Shown: one piece after another, positions 8,106 to 14,988 of the stretch
Layout: the number at the start of each line of letters is the position of its first letter
Position numbering within the stretch: position 1 is the first letter of the stretch
Origin: Deltaproteobacteria bacterium
GTDB lineage: Bacteria > Desulfobacterota > DSM-4660 > Desulfatiglandales > Desulfatiglandaceae
Reading direction: 5' to 3'
Length of the DNA: 20,265 nucleotides
Assembly (NCBI GenBank): GCA_029932035.1
Contig: JAOZQV010000012.1
Coordinates: forward strand, 1 to 20,265
The notes under the pieces: generated by a model
Told to the model about the DNA's origin: nothing
Databases searched by the model: none
Seen by the model: the letters and a program-made list of their open reading frames with translations, nothing else
Translations under genes and position numbers: made by a program

Positions 8106-9440
8106 ATGAAAACCACCTTGGAAGATATCAACCCTGTCAAAAAGAAACTGTTGATTGAGATCGACTCGAAGCAAGTGGATAAAAAACTGAATCAGGCATA
8201 CGGAGTAATCAGGAAGAGTGCCAAGATTCCTGGATTCAGGCCGGGAAAGGTGCCGAGGAAGATCCTTGAAACCTATTTTGGCAATCAGGTAATAGATGAT
8301 GTGACAAGAGAACTGATTAGCGAGTCCTTTCCAAAGGCTGTTGATGAGGTAAAGGCCTTTCCCCTTGGGCAGCCAATACTCGAAAAAGGGGTCTTGGAAC
8401 AGGGACAGGATTTTAACTACTCTGCCATCATGGAGGTCCGACCCGAGTTTGAAGTCAAGGATTATCTCGGGGTGGATATGGAAAAAGAGATACTCTCGAT
8501 TAGCGAGGACGATGTCCAAAAACGGCTGGAAGAGATAAGGGAAGCCAACGGGAAGATGGCCTCCATCGAAGAAGAGAGACTGATCCGGGATGGGGATTTC
8601 GTTATTGTTGACTACGAAGGCTTTGAGGATGGCCAGCCCATGGAAGATGTTAAATCCTCAAACCTCCTCGTTAAGGTGGGAAAGAATGACTTTCATCCCA
8701 AATTTGATGAGGCTCTGATTGGGCTCAAGAAGGAGGATGAAACAGAAGTTGGCATCGATTTTGAGGAGGATTTCTATCACCCCAAACTTGCAGGAAAGAG
8801 CGCTAATTTCAAGATCAAAATAGTTGATATCAAAGAATTGGTACTTCCGGATCTGAATGATGAGTTTGCCAGTAATCTCGGGGCAGATCTGAAAGACTTA
8901 GACAGCCTCAAGGATGAGCTGAAGAAGGCCATTACCTCCCAGGAAGAGAAGAGGATCGATAGCGAACTAAAACAGAGATTGCTTGAAAAGATCTCTGAGG
9001 GTATTGATTTCGAACTGCCCGAGATCTTGATAGACGCGGAGATTGATTTCTCAGCCAGAAGACTTAAGGATAACCTGGAAAGAAGCGGATCGAGCTTGGA
9101 AAAGGCGGGCATCTCTGAGGCAGGATTAAAAAAGGAATTCAGGCCTGCTTCAGAAAAGCGGGTCAGGGAAATGCTTATATTAGACCGGATAGCTAAACAG
9201 GACGGGATCGATATAGATGATGACGATCTTGAGGAAGGATACGGAAAGTTAGCGGAAACCATGGGTCAAGCGGTTGAAACCGTGAAAAAATATTATGAGG
9301 CGAGAGGCCAGGTGGATTCCCTGAAGGAAGAGCTGCTCAAGGAAAAAACATTGAACTATCTTGTTGATCATGCTAATATTTCAGAAGTGGAGAGAGATGC
9401 GCTCAGCCAGGGCGAGGGCCCTGAACAGGAGGACAAATAG
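8106..9440 (+). CDS. tig: Trigger factor, ribosome-associated chaperone/PPIase
   Basis: A 444-aa protein of usual length. The N-terminal ribosome-binding domain carries the signature GFRPGKVPRKILETYFG (residues 43-59), the loop that contacts ribosomal protein L23. An FKBP-type prolyl isomerase domain follows (about 155-245, RDGDFVIVDYEGFEDG...), then the helical C-terminal chaperone arms (250-430) and an acidic tail ending EGPEQEDK. ATG 8106 has GAGGA just upstream (8097-8101). It is the first gene of tig-clpP-clpX-lon, a conserved order in which folding and proteolysis genes are co-expressed; clpP begins 5 nt after its stop. Confidence 0.96.
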   Translation: MKTTLEDINPVKKKLLIEIDSKQVDKKLNQAYGVIRKSAKIPGFRPGKVPRKILETYFGNQVIDDVTRELISESFPKAVDEVKAFPLGQPILEKGVLEQGQDFNYSAIMEVRPEFEVKDYLGVDMEKEILSISEDDVQKRLEEIREANGKMASIEEERLIRDGDFVIVDYEGFEDGQPMEDVKSSNLLVKVGKNDFHPKFDEALIGLKKEDETEVGIDFEEDFYHPKLAGKSANFKIKIVDIKELVLPDLNDEFASNLGADLKDLDSLKDELKKAITSQEEKRIDSELKQRLLEKISEGIDFELPEILIDAEIDFSARRLKDNLERSGSSLEKAGISEAGLKKEFRPASEKRVREMLILDRIAKQDGIDIDDDDLEEGYGKLAETMGQAVETVKKYYEARGQVDSLKEELLKEKTLNYLVDHANISEVERDALSQGEGPEQEDK

Positions 9441-9445
9441 ACTTT

Positions 9446-10054
9446 ATGCTAATACCAATGGTTATAGAACAGTCAAGCCGCGGAGAAAGGGCGTATGACA
9501 TTTATTCGAGGCTTTTAAAGGATCGCATAATATTTATGGGAGAGCAGGTGGTTGATGATATGGCCAATATAATCATTGCCCAGATGCTCTTTTTGGAGTC
9601 TGAAGATCCGGACAAGGATATCAACGTCTATATTAATTCTCCGGGAGGGTCTGTCACTGCAGGCTTGGCCATCTACGATACTATGCAGTATATTAAGCCT
9701 GATATTGCCACAATATGTATGGGGCAAACCACGAGCATGGCCGCGCTTCTTTTGGCAGCCGGGACAAAAGGCAAACGTTATGCCCTTCCCCATGGCAGAG
9801 TTATGATACACCAGCCGTTGGGGGGCGCTCAGGGGCAGGCTACTGATATTGACATCCACGCGCGGGAAATATTAAAGATGAGAGATGAGCTTAACGAGAT
9901 CTTAGCGAAGCATACTGGCCAGGATATTGAAAAGATCCGTAAAGACACCGAGCGTGACTTCTTTATGAGCAGCGAAGAGGCCAAAGAGTACGGGATTATA
10001 GACAGGGTCATCAGCAAGAGGGAGATGCAAAAACAGTTTGCAAAGAAAAAATAA
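9446..10054 (+). CDS. clpP: ATP-dependent Clp protease proteolytic subunit
   Basis: A 202-aa serine protease subunit forming the tetradecameric barrel with ClpX. The catalytic triad is Ser97 (GQTTSMAALLLAAG), His122 (HGRVMIHQPLGG) and Asp171 (DTERDFFMSSEEA); all are present. The N-terminal MLIPMVIEQSSRGERAYDIY gives the usual short propeptide/axial loop region. The block around the nucleophile reads GQTTSMAA rather than the commoner GQAASMGA, a mild variation. AGGAGGA (9427-9433) lies inside the end of tig, 12 nt before ATG 9446. Confidence 0.97.
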   Translation: MLIPMVIEQSSRGERAYDIYSRLLKDRIIFMGEQVVDDMANIIIAQMLFLESEDPDKDINVYINSPGGSVTAGLAIYDTMQYIKPDIATICMGQTTSMAALLLAAGTKGKRYALPHGRVMIHQPLGGAQGQATDIDIHAREILKMRDELNEILAKHTGQDIEKIRKDTERDFFMSSEEAKEYGIIDRVISKREMQKQFAKKK

Positions 10055-10101
10055 TCCGCGATACGCCGAATCTTATTGATAGAGGTCTAAGGTGAGAAAT
10101 T

Positions 10102-11349
10102 ATGGGCAAAAATGACGTTTCTAATGACGACCTGCTCTGTTCTTTTTGCGGAAAGAGCCAGGATGAGGTAAAAAAACTCATTGCAGGTCCTTCAGTCTAT
10201 ATTTGCGACGAATGTATTCAGTTGTGCAACGAGATTATTGACGAAGAGTATAGCCAGGAAGGCGAAGAAGGCGCTAAACAACTCCTGAAGCCTTCCGAGA
10301 TAAAGGAGACTCTTGACCAGTATGTTATAGAGCAGGAAAGACCAAAAAAGGTCCTTTCAGTGGCCGTTCATAACCATTACAAGCGTATAAGCACCAAGGT
10401 CGATATGGAAGGGGTTGAGATCGAGAAAAGCAATATTCTCCTAATTGGTCCCACCGGTTCAGGCAAAACGCTCTTAGCGCAGACTTTAGCCAAAATATTG
10501 AAAGTTCCGTTCACTATTGCTGACGCTACCACATTGACAGAGGCTGGTTATGTGGGCGAAGACGTGGAGAATATCATCCTGCATCTCGTCCAGTTCGCCG
10601 ACTACGATGTGGAAGCTGCATGCAAAGGAATCGTGTACATTGACGAAATTGATAAGATCGCAAGAAAATCTGACAGTCCGTCTATTACACGCGATGTCTC
10701 AGGAGAGGGGGTCCAGCAGGCCCTGTTGAAAATTATTGAAGGGACCTTGGCCAATGTTCCCCCTAAGGGTGGCAGAAAACACCCGCAGCAGGATTTTGTA
10801 AGGATTGACACGAGCAATATCCTTTTTATTTGCGGCGGCACTTTTAACGGCTTAGACAAGATCATCTCTAATCGTCTCGGGAGTAAATTGATCGGATTTG
10901 AGGCCGACATAAAAGGGCAGGGGGATATAAAGATCAATGAAATAATGACGCACGTTCAGCCTGAAGATCTTGTGAAATTTGGTCTTATACCTGAATTTGT
11001 CGGAAGGATCCCTATCACCTCCACATTGGACGAGCTAAGCTTAGACGCGCTGGTAAGGATTTTGAAGGAACCAAAGAATGCGCTTATCAAACAGTACAAG
11101 AAGCTGTTTGAGTTAGAAAATGTTAAACTAAGCTTTACGGATGAAGTTTTACTGGCCATTGCCAAGGATGCCATCAACCGGAAATCCGGGGCGCGCGGTC
11201 TGAGGGCAATTCTTGAAACGGCCATGCTGGACATAATGTATGACATACCTTCTTTTCCCGAAATCAGCGAATGTGTAATAAATGAAGAAGTTGTTACTAA
11301 AGGTAACTCGCCTCTTTTGCTTTATGAAAATGAGGCCAAATTTGGATGA
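10102..11349 (+). CDS. clpX: ClpX, ATP-dependent unfoldase of ClpXP
   Basis: A 415-aa AAA+ unfoldase. The N-terminal zinc-binding domain has Cys13/Cys16 and Cys35/Cys38. Walker A is GPTGSGKT (116-123), Walker B is IVYIDEID (177-184), and the pore loop is GYVG (149-152). SITRDVSGEGVQQALLKIIEGT and the IPEFVGRIP arginine block are intact. The usual DQYVIGQ motif reads DQYVIEQ, a small deviation. AAGGTGAG (10089-10096) precedes ATG 10102, and the gap from clpP is 47 nt. Its 3' end overlaps the proposed start of lon. Confidence 0.97.
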   Translation: MGKNDVSNDDLLCSFCGKSQDEVKKLIAGPSVYICDECIQLCNEIIDEEYSQEGEEGAKQLLKPSEIKETLDQYVIEQERPKKVLSVAVHNHYKRISTKVDMEGVEIEKSNILLIGPTGSGKTLLAQTLAKILKVPFTIADATTLTEAGYVGEDVENIILHLVQFADYDVEAACKGIVYIDEIDKIARKSDSPSITRDVSGEGVQQALLKIIEGTLANVPPKGGRKHPQQDFVRIDTSNILFICGGTFNGLDKIISNRLGSKLIGFEADIKGQGDIKINEIMTHVQPEDLVKFGLIPEFVGRIPITSTLDELSLDALVRILKEPKNALIKQYKKLFELENVKLSFTDEVLLAIAKDAINRKSGARGLRAILETAMLDIMYDIPSFPEISECVINEEVVTKGNSPLLLYENEAKFG

Positions 11350-13810
11350 TATTATTTTGAATACTCTTAAAAAGGATTTTAGTGATATTGATACTGATGA
11401 AAGATATTTTTATCCACTTCTGCCGTTGAGAGATGTGGTTGTCTTTCCGAATGTGGTCGTGCCTCTATTTGTAGGGCGCGAGAAGTCTATCAAGGCCCTT
11501 GAGCATGCTTTGTCTCAAGACAAACAGATCTTTCTGTCAGCTCAAGCAGACGCCAAAGTGGATGATCCATCTCCAAAGGATATCTTTGCTTTTGGTACTC
11601 TTGGCACTGTCCTTCAGCTCTTGAAACTCCCTGATGGGACAGTAAAAGCCCTTATTGAAGGAAAAGAACGGGGCATGATAGAGAATTTCATGGACAAGCA
11701 GGGTTTTTTCATGGTGGAAGTCAGTAAATGCCAGGATACTTTTATTTCCACGCCTGAAACCGTTGCATTAGTGCGCTCTATTAATAACAGCTTTGAAGAA
11801 TATGCTAAATATAACAACAAAATTGGGAAAGAAATAGTTTCGGCAGTGACTTCCATAGAATCCCCTGGACGTCTCGCCGATACTATAGCCGGCCATTTAG
11901 CGCTGAAGGTATCCGATAAGCAGGAGATCTTAGAATCAGTTGACTTGAACCAGCGGCTAAGCAAACTCTATGAAAAACTTGGTAGTGAGGTGGATATCCT
12001 TCGTCTTGAGCATCGATTGAGGACGAGAGTCAAGAAACAGATGGAGAAGACCCAAAAGGATTATTACCTCAACGAACAGATACGCGCCATTCAAAAGGAG
12101 ATGGGGACCAAGGACGATTTCAAGGCAGAGCTTGATGAGCTGCAAAAAAAGATTAAACGTAAGAGGCTGACCAAAGAGGCCCACTCAAAGGTAAAGCAGG
12201 AATTCAAAAAGCTGAAAATGATGTCCCCCATGTCGGCAGAGGCCGCTGTGGTGCGTAACTATATTGACTGGATTATTGACCTCCCATGGTTCGACAAAAC
12301 AAAGTCCAAACTTGAGATTGAAGAGGCCGAGGCTATACTTGAGGAGGATCACTACGGCCTTGAAAAGCCCAAAGAAAGAATTGTTGAATATTTAGCTGTT
12401 CAACGTCTGACCAAGAAGATAAAAGGGCCGATTCTCTGTTTAGTAGGTCCTCCCGGAGTTGGCAAGACCTCATTAGCCAAATCGGTCGCAAGGGCGACCG
12501 GTAGAAAATTTATCCGCCTTTCCTTGGGGGGGGTCAGAGATGAAGCTGAAATAAGAGGACATCGAAGAACATATATCGGGGCCATGCCGGGCAAGATTAT
12601 TCAGTTTCTGAAGAAGGCAAAGTCCAACAATCCGGTATTCTGTTTGGACGAAGTGGACAAAATGAGCACTGATTTCCGAGGTGACCCATCCGCTGCCCTG
12701 TTAGAGGTGCTCGATCCGGAGCAGAATGTGGCCTTCAATGACCATTACTTAGATCTTGACTATGATCTCTCGGATGTTTTTTTTATCACAACGGCAAACA
12801 ACCTGCACAACATTCCTATTCCCTTGCAGGACAGGATGGAGATTATCAGGCTTCCCGGTTATACAGAGATTGAGAAGCTCAATATCGCAAAGCAATTTTT
12901 GGTGAAAAAGCAGATAGAGCAAAACGGTCTTGGGTCTGAGAATATCTCCTTTACTGATAAAGCAATCCTGACCATCATCCGCACATATACAAGCGAGGCA
13001 GGCGTCAGGAATCTGGAGAGAGAGATCTCTTCAATTTGCCGAAAGGTCGCCAAGGAAGTCGTCAAAAATGGGAGGAGCACCGTGATCTCGGTTAAGGCCC
13101 GATCCATACCGAAATATCTTGGAGTCCTGAAGTACCGTTACGGACGTACAGAAGAGCAGAATTGTATCGGTGTGACCACCGGCTTGGCGTGGACAGACGT
13201 TGGCGGCGAACTCCTCCAGACAGAGGCCGCCATAATGCCTGGCAAGGGAAATCTAGTCCTCACTGGAAAACTCGGGGAAGTTATGCAGGAATCGGCGCAG
13301 GCAGCGTTGAGTTATATTCGGTCAAGGGCAAGGAGTTTAAAGCTGCCTGACAATTTCTATGAAAAGATAGATATTCACGTCCACGTCCCTGAGGGAGCCA
13401 TTCCCAAAGATGGGCCCTCTGCCGGCATTACGATCGCTACATCCATTGCTTCTGCGCTGACGAGTAACCCTGTAAATCGTGATATTGCCATGACCGGTGA
13501 GATAACCCTGAGAGGAAGGGTCCTTCCCATTGGAGGACTGAAAGAAAAGATCTTAGCTGCCCATAGGGGCGGTGTTACCAAAGTGCTAATACCCTTAGAA
13601 AACAAGAAGGACGTCGCGGAGATCCCCAGGAAAATCCTGAAAAAGGTCGAGTTGGGTTTTGTTGAACATACGGATGAAGTCCTTAAGGAAGCATTAATCT
13701 TGAGTGATGGCAAGGGTTTGTTTGCCTCGGAAGAGGAATGCAAGCCTTTCAGTTTCGCGGATATCGCTCAAATGGAGAAGAATGTTCCGACAAGTGTGAT
13801 AGCCCACTGA
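11324..13810 (+). CDS. lon: Lon ATP-dependent protease
   Basis: An 828-aa cytoplasmic AAA+ serine protease. The N-terminal LAN domain opens YPLLPLRDVVVFPNVVVPLF; a coiled-coil segment holds KTQKDYYLNEQIRAIQKEMG. Walker A is GPPGVGKT (375-382) and Walker B PVFCLDEVDK (437-446). The proteolytic dyad is Ser699 (PKDGPSAGIT) and Lys742 (GGLKEKILAAHRGG). A frame-open ATG at 11282 would add 14 residues inside clpX with no family resemblance, so I prefer ATG 11324 (or 11330), overlapping the clpX stop by about 26 nt. The ribosome-binding site is poor, which suggests translational coupling to clpX. The C-terminus extends about 25 residues past the usual end. Confidence 0.96.
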   Translation: MKMRPNLDDIILNTLKKDFSDIDTDERYFYPLLPLRDVVVFPNVVVPLFVGREKSIKALEHALSQDKQIFLSAQADAKVDDPSPKDIFAFGTLGTVLQLLKLPDGTVKALIEGKERGMIENFMDKQGFFMVEVSKCQDTFISTPETVALVRSINNSFEEYAKYNNKIGKEIVSAVTSIESPGRLADTIAGHLALKVSDKQEILESVDLNQRLSKLYEKLGSEVDILRLEHRLRTRVKKQMEKTQKDYYLNEQIRAIQKEMGTKDDFKAELDELQKKIKRKRLTKEAHSKVKQEFKKLKMMSPMSAEAAVVRNYIDWIIDLPWFDKTKSKLEIEEAEAILEEDHYGLEKPKERIVEYLAVQRLTKKIKGPILCLVGPPGVGKTSLAKSVARATGRKFIRLSLGGVRDEAEIRGHRRTYIGAMPGKIIQFLKKAKSNNPVFCLDEVDKMSTDFRGDPSAALLEVLDPEQNVAFNDHYLDLDYDLSDVFFITTANNLHNIPIPLQDRMEIIRLPGYTEIEKLNIAKQFLVKKQIEQNGLGSENISFTDKAILTIIRTYTSEAGVRNLEREISSICRKVAKEVVKNGRSTVISVKARSIPKYLGVLKYRYGRTEEQNCIGVTTGLAWTDVGGELLQTEAAIMPGKGNLVLTGKLGEVMQESAQAALSYIRSRARSLKLPDNFYEKIDIHVHVPEGAIPKDGPSAGITIATSIASALTSNPVNRDIAMTGEITLRGRVLPIGGLKEKILAAHRGGVTKVLIPLENKKDVAEIPRKILKKVELGFVEHTDEVLKEALILSDGKGLFASEEECKPFSFADIAQMEKNVPTSVIAH

Positions 13811-13835
13811 ACATTAAAATATCGTTCAAATTATC

Positions 13836-13864
13836 TTGACAAAAGAGAACGAAACTGTTAAAAA
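13836..13864 (+). promoter_or_regulatory. Probable sigma-70 promoter for tRNA-Val
   Basis: A perfect -35 TTGACA (13836-13841) is followed after 17 bp by TAAAAA (13859-13864). The tRNA-Val begins at 13886, the distance expected for a short leader. It sits 26 bp after the lon stop. Confidence 0.65.
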
Positions 13865-13885
13865 ATTAGATTCCGTTTGTGACTC

Positions 13886-13960
13886 AGGCGGGTAGCTCAG
13901 TGGGAGAGCGCCGGCCTTACAAGCCGGGGGTCACGGGTTCAAGCCCCGTTCCGCCTACCA
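13886..13960 (+). tRNA. tRNA-Val (anticodon TAC)
   Basis: A 75-nt cloverleaf with encoded CCA. The acceptor AGGCGGG pairs with TCCGCCT with one G-U. The D-stem is GCTC/GAGC. The anticodon stem CCGGC/GCCGG encloses the loop CTTACAA, giving TAC. The T-stem ACGGG/CCCGT encloses TTCAAGC. All arms are complete. Confidence 0.95.
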
Positions 13961-13969
13961 CCTTAGTAC

Positions 13970-14027
13970 GGGGGCGTAGTTCAGTTCTGGTTAGAACGTC
14001 CCGCATGAGTATGCGGGAAGGTCGCGA
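13970..14027 (+). pseudogene. Truncated tRNA-Asp-like sequence with swapped anticodon arm
   Basis: The first 29 nt (acceptor 5' strand, D-arm and position 26) are identical to the intact tRNA-Asp at 14059. Where the anticodon arm should be there is a 20-nt perfect hairpin, TCCCGCAT-GAGT-ATGCGGGA (13999-14018), 3 nt longer than a normal arm and with a 4-nt loop, so no anticodon can be presented. AGGTCGCGA (variable region and start of the T-arm) follows, then homology ends at 14027; the rest of the T-arm, the acceptor 3' strand and CCA are missing. It cannot be a functional tRNA. Confidence 0.75.
13999..14018 (+). repeat. 8-bp-stem hairpin, copy 1 (GAGT loop)
   Basis: TCCCGCAT pairs perfectly with ATGCGGGA around the tetraloop GAGT. 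The same stem recurs at 14434-14453 and 14783-14802 with loop GTGA. Confidence 0.85.
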
Positions 14028-14058
14028 AAAGGAGTTGGTTTCATAGTCATTAGTTCAC

Positions 14059-14137
14059 GGGGGCGTAGTTCAGTTCTGGTTAGAACGCCGGCCTGTCACG
14101 CCGGAGGTCGCGAGTTCGAGTCTCGTCGTCCCCGCCA
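14059..14137 (+). tRNA. tRNA-Asp (anticodon GTC)
   Basis: A complete 79-nt cloverleaf with encoded CCA. The acceptor GGGGGCG pairs with CGTCCCC (one G-U). The D-stem is GTTC/GAAC with an 11-nt loop. The anticodon stem CCGGC/GCCGG encloses CTGTCAC, giving GTC. The T-stem GCGAG/CTCGT encloses TTCGAGT. Its last 33 nt (from AGGTCGCGAG at 14105) are also the first 33 nt of the 349-bp repeat unit, so the 3' half of this tRNA is copied downstream. Confidence 0.95.
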
Positions 14138-14145
14138 GTTTAAAC

Positions 14146-14185
14146 AAGGCTTGTCATTCCATGAAGGCGTGATAGGCCTTTTTTT
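14146..14185 (+). terminator. Terminator-like stretch after tRNA-Asp
   Basis: AAGGC (14146-14150) can pair with GCCTT (14176-14180), followed by a run of seven T (14179-14185). The 25-nt interior can form a small inner stem (TCAT/ATGA). The outer stem is short, so this is a weak intrinsic terminator. It is repeated in unit 2 at 14495-14534. Confidence 0.5.
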
Positions 14186-14190
14186 GTCCC

Positions 14191-14445
14191 ATGGCGTATT
14201 TCGTCTATATACTCCAAAGCCTGAAGGATGGAACCTATTATGTGGGTTCTACCCAGAACATAGAAGAGAGACTTGAACGGCATAACCAAGGCCGTTCGAG
14301 GTATACAAAACCGAAACGACCATGGGAGTTGGTTTACCATGAGAAATGCCCTGACCGATCCTCTGCTACCAAGCGTGAGCATGAGATAAAGGGTAAAAAA
14401 CGCAAGGCATTTATAGATCAGTTGGTTAGAACGTCCCGCATGTGA
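14191..14445 (+). CDS. GIY-YIG nuclease-like protein, copy 1
   Basis: An 84-aa single-domain GIY-YIG protein of the small COG2827/YhbQ-like group. The fold signature is FVYILQS (Tyr6) and YYVGST (Tyr17, Gly19). The catalytic Arg is likely Arg27 (ERLERHNQGRSRYTK) and the metal-binding Glu Glu63 (TKREHEIKG), so it is probably an active-type nuclease. The last seven residues, LVRTSRM, are encoded by a tRNA D-arm-like stretch and the first half of the hairpin, so the coding end overlaps tRNA-like sequence. ATG 14191 lies 5 nt after the T-run of a terminator-like stretch and has no Shine-Dalgarno. Whether and how it is translated is unclear; it may be leaderless or produced from a processed transcript. 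Confidence 0.75.
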   Translation: MAYFVYILQSLKDGTYYVGSTQNIEERLERHNQGRSRYTKPKRPWELVYHEKCPDRSSATKREHEIKGKKRKAFIDQLVRTSRM

Positions 14446-14486
14446 ATGCGGGAAGGTCGCGAGTTCGAGTCTCGTCGTCCCCGCCA
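14413..14486 (+). pseudogene. Acceptor-less tRNA-like sequence at the unit 1/2 junction
   Basis: From TAGATCAGTTGGTTAGAACG (a D-arm like that of tRNA-Asp, with one D-stem mismatch) through the 20-nt hairpin (14434-14453) to a full T-arm and CGTCCCCGCCA identical to the tRNA-Asp 3' end. No 5' acceptor strand complementary to CGTCCCC is present; coding sequence occupies that place. The anticodon arm is the hairpin with a GTGA loop, so no standard tRNA can form. Confidence 0.6.
14434..14453 (+). repeat. 8-bp-stem hairpin, copy 2 (GTGA loop)
   Basis: TCCCGCAT-GTGA-ATGCGGGA. The loop fits the GNRA tetraloop rule as RNA (GUGA). The stop codon TGA of the GIY-YIG ORF lies within the loop. Confidence 0.88.
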
Positions 14487-14539
14487 GTTTAAACAAGGCT
14501 TGTCATTCCATGAAGGCGTGATAGGCCTTTTTTTGTCCC

Positions 14540-14794
14540 ATGGCGTATTTCGTCTATATACTCCAAAGCCTGAAGGATGGAACCTATTATGTGGGTTCTA
14601 CCCAGAACATAGAAGAGAGACTTGAACGGCATAACCAAGGCCGTTCGAGGTATACAAAACCGAAACGACCATGGGAGTTGGTTTACCATGAGAAATGCCC
14701 TGACCGATCCTCTGCTACCAAGCGTGAGCATGAGATAAAGGGTAAAAAACGCAAGGCATTTATAGATCAGTTGGTTAGAACGTCCCGCATGTGA
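14540..14794 (+). CDS. GIY-YIG nuclease-like protein, copy 2
   Basis: Identical in all 84 residues to the copy 349 bp upstream, with the same lack of a ribosome-binding site, the same preceding T-run and the same LVRTSRM end encoded by D-arm-like and hairpin sequence. The proposed catalytic Tyr6, Tyr17, Arg27 and Glu63 are all retained. It differs only in what follows: the tRNA-like 3' end after this copy has a different acceptor strand and is closed by a strong terminator. Confidence 0.75.
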   Translation: MAYFVYILQSLKDGTYYVGSTQNIEERLERHNQGRSRYTKPKRPWELVYHEKCPDRSSATKREHEIKGKKRKAFIDQLVRTSRM

Positions 14795-14835
14795 ATGCGG
14801 GAAGGTCGCGAGTTCGAGTCTCGCCTTCCCCACCA
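14762..14835 (+). pseudogene. Acceptor-less tRNA-like sequence after unit 2, different acceptor end
   Basis: The same D-arm-like stretch, hairpin (14783-14802) and T-arm as the upstream junction, but the T-stem closes GCGAG/CTCGC and the acceptor strand is CTTCCCC followed by ACCA instead of CGTCCCC-GCCA. A matching 5' strand (GGGGAAG) is not found in this locus. It may be the 3' remnant of a different tRNA in which the element originally sat. Confidence 0.55.
14783..14802 (+). repeat. 8-bp-stem hairpin, copy 3 (GTGA loop)
   Basis: Identical to copy 2, at the end of the second 349-bp unit. Confidence 0.88.
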
Positions 14836-14845
14836 ATAAAATCAA

Positions 14846-14879
14846 GGGTTTACGGACATTCCGTAACCCCTTTTTATTT
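14846..14879 (+). terminator. Intrinsic terminator closing the tRNA/GIY-YIG array
   Basis: GGGTTTACGGA (14846-14856) pairs with TCCGTAACCCC (14860-14870) with a single mismatch and a CAT loop, followed by TTTTTATTT. This is a strong rho-independent terminator for + strand transcription. Confidence 0.88.
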
Positions 14880-14933
14880 CCGCTGAGTGAACAACTGAGT
14901 GGGTTATACAAAGCTCGAAATTACCGCCAAATC

Positions 14934-14975
14934 TCAAAAAAATGAGCGGGCCGCATTTAAGCTAACCCGCTCATT
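14934..14975 (-). terminator. Intrinsic terminator of tRNA-Pro
   Basis: A perfect 10-bp inverted repeat, AATGAGCGGG (14941-14950) and CCCGCTCATT (14966-14975), is flanked on the left by a run of A that becomes a T-tract on the - strand. It lies just downstream of the - strand tRNA-Pro. Confidence 0.8.
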
Positions 14976-14988
14976 GTATTAACTTTTC

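Larger units (their letters stand above)
14105..14453 (+). repeat. 349-bp tandem repeat, unit 1
   Basis: The unit starts at AGGTCGCGAG in the variable region of tRNA-Asp and ends at the last base of the hairpin at 14453. It contains, in order: the tRNA-Asp 3' part with CCA, a terminator-like stretch, the 84-aa GIY-YIG ORF, a D-arm-like sequence and the 20-nt hairpin. By eye it matches unit 2 base for base, and both ORFs translate identically. Confidence 0.93.
14454..14802 (+). repeat. 349-bp tandem repeat, unit 2
   Basis: A directly adjacent copy of unit 1, same length and, by reading both, same bases throughout. Such identity suggests a recent duplication, active homogenisation or an assembly artefact. 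A third copy begins at 14803 but matches only for about 21 nt (to 14823). Confidence 0.93.

Noticed and set aside
14434..14453. tRNA-His reading of the hairpin (GTG inside the loop)
   Set aside because: The segment pairs fully as an 8-bp stem with a 4-nt loop and is 3 nt longer than a normal anticodon arm; no acceptor 5' strand is present.
14105..14835. CRISPR array
   Set aside because: There are only two long 349-bp units with no short repeats or unique spacers and no cas genes.
14140..14911. Antisense ORFs of 118 and 140 aa across the GIY-YIG units (containing ...LELATFPHSHAGRSNQL...)
   Set aside because: They are the reverse complement of tRNA T-arm, hairpin and the GIY-YIG gene; their duplication simply follows the DNA repeat.
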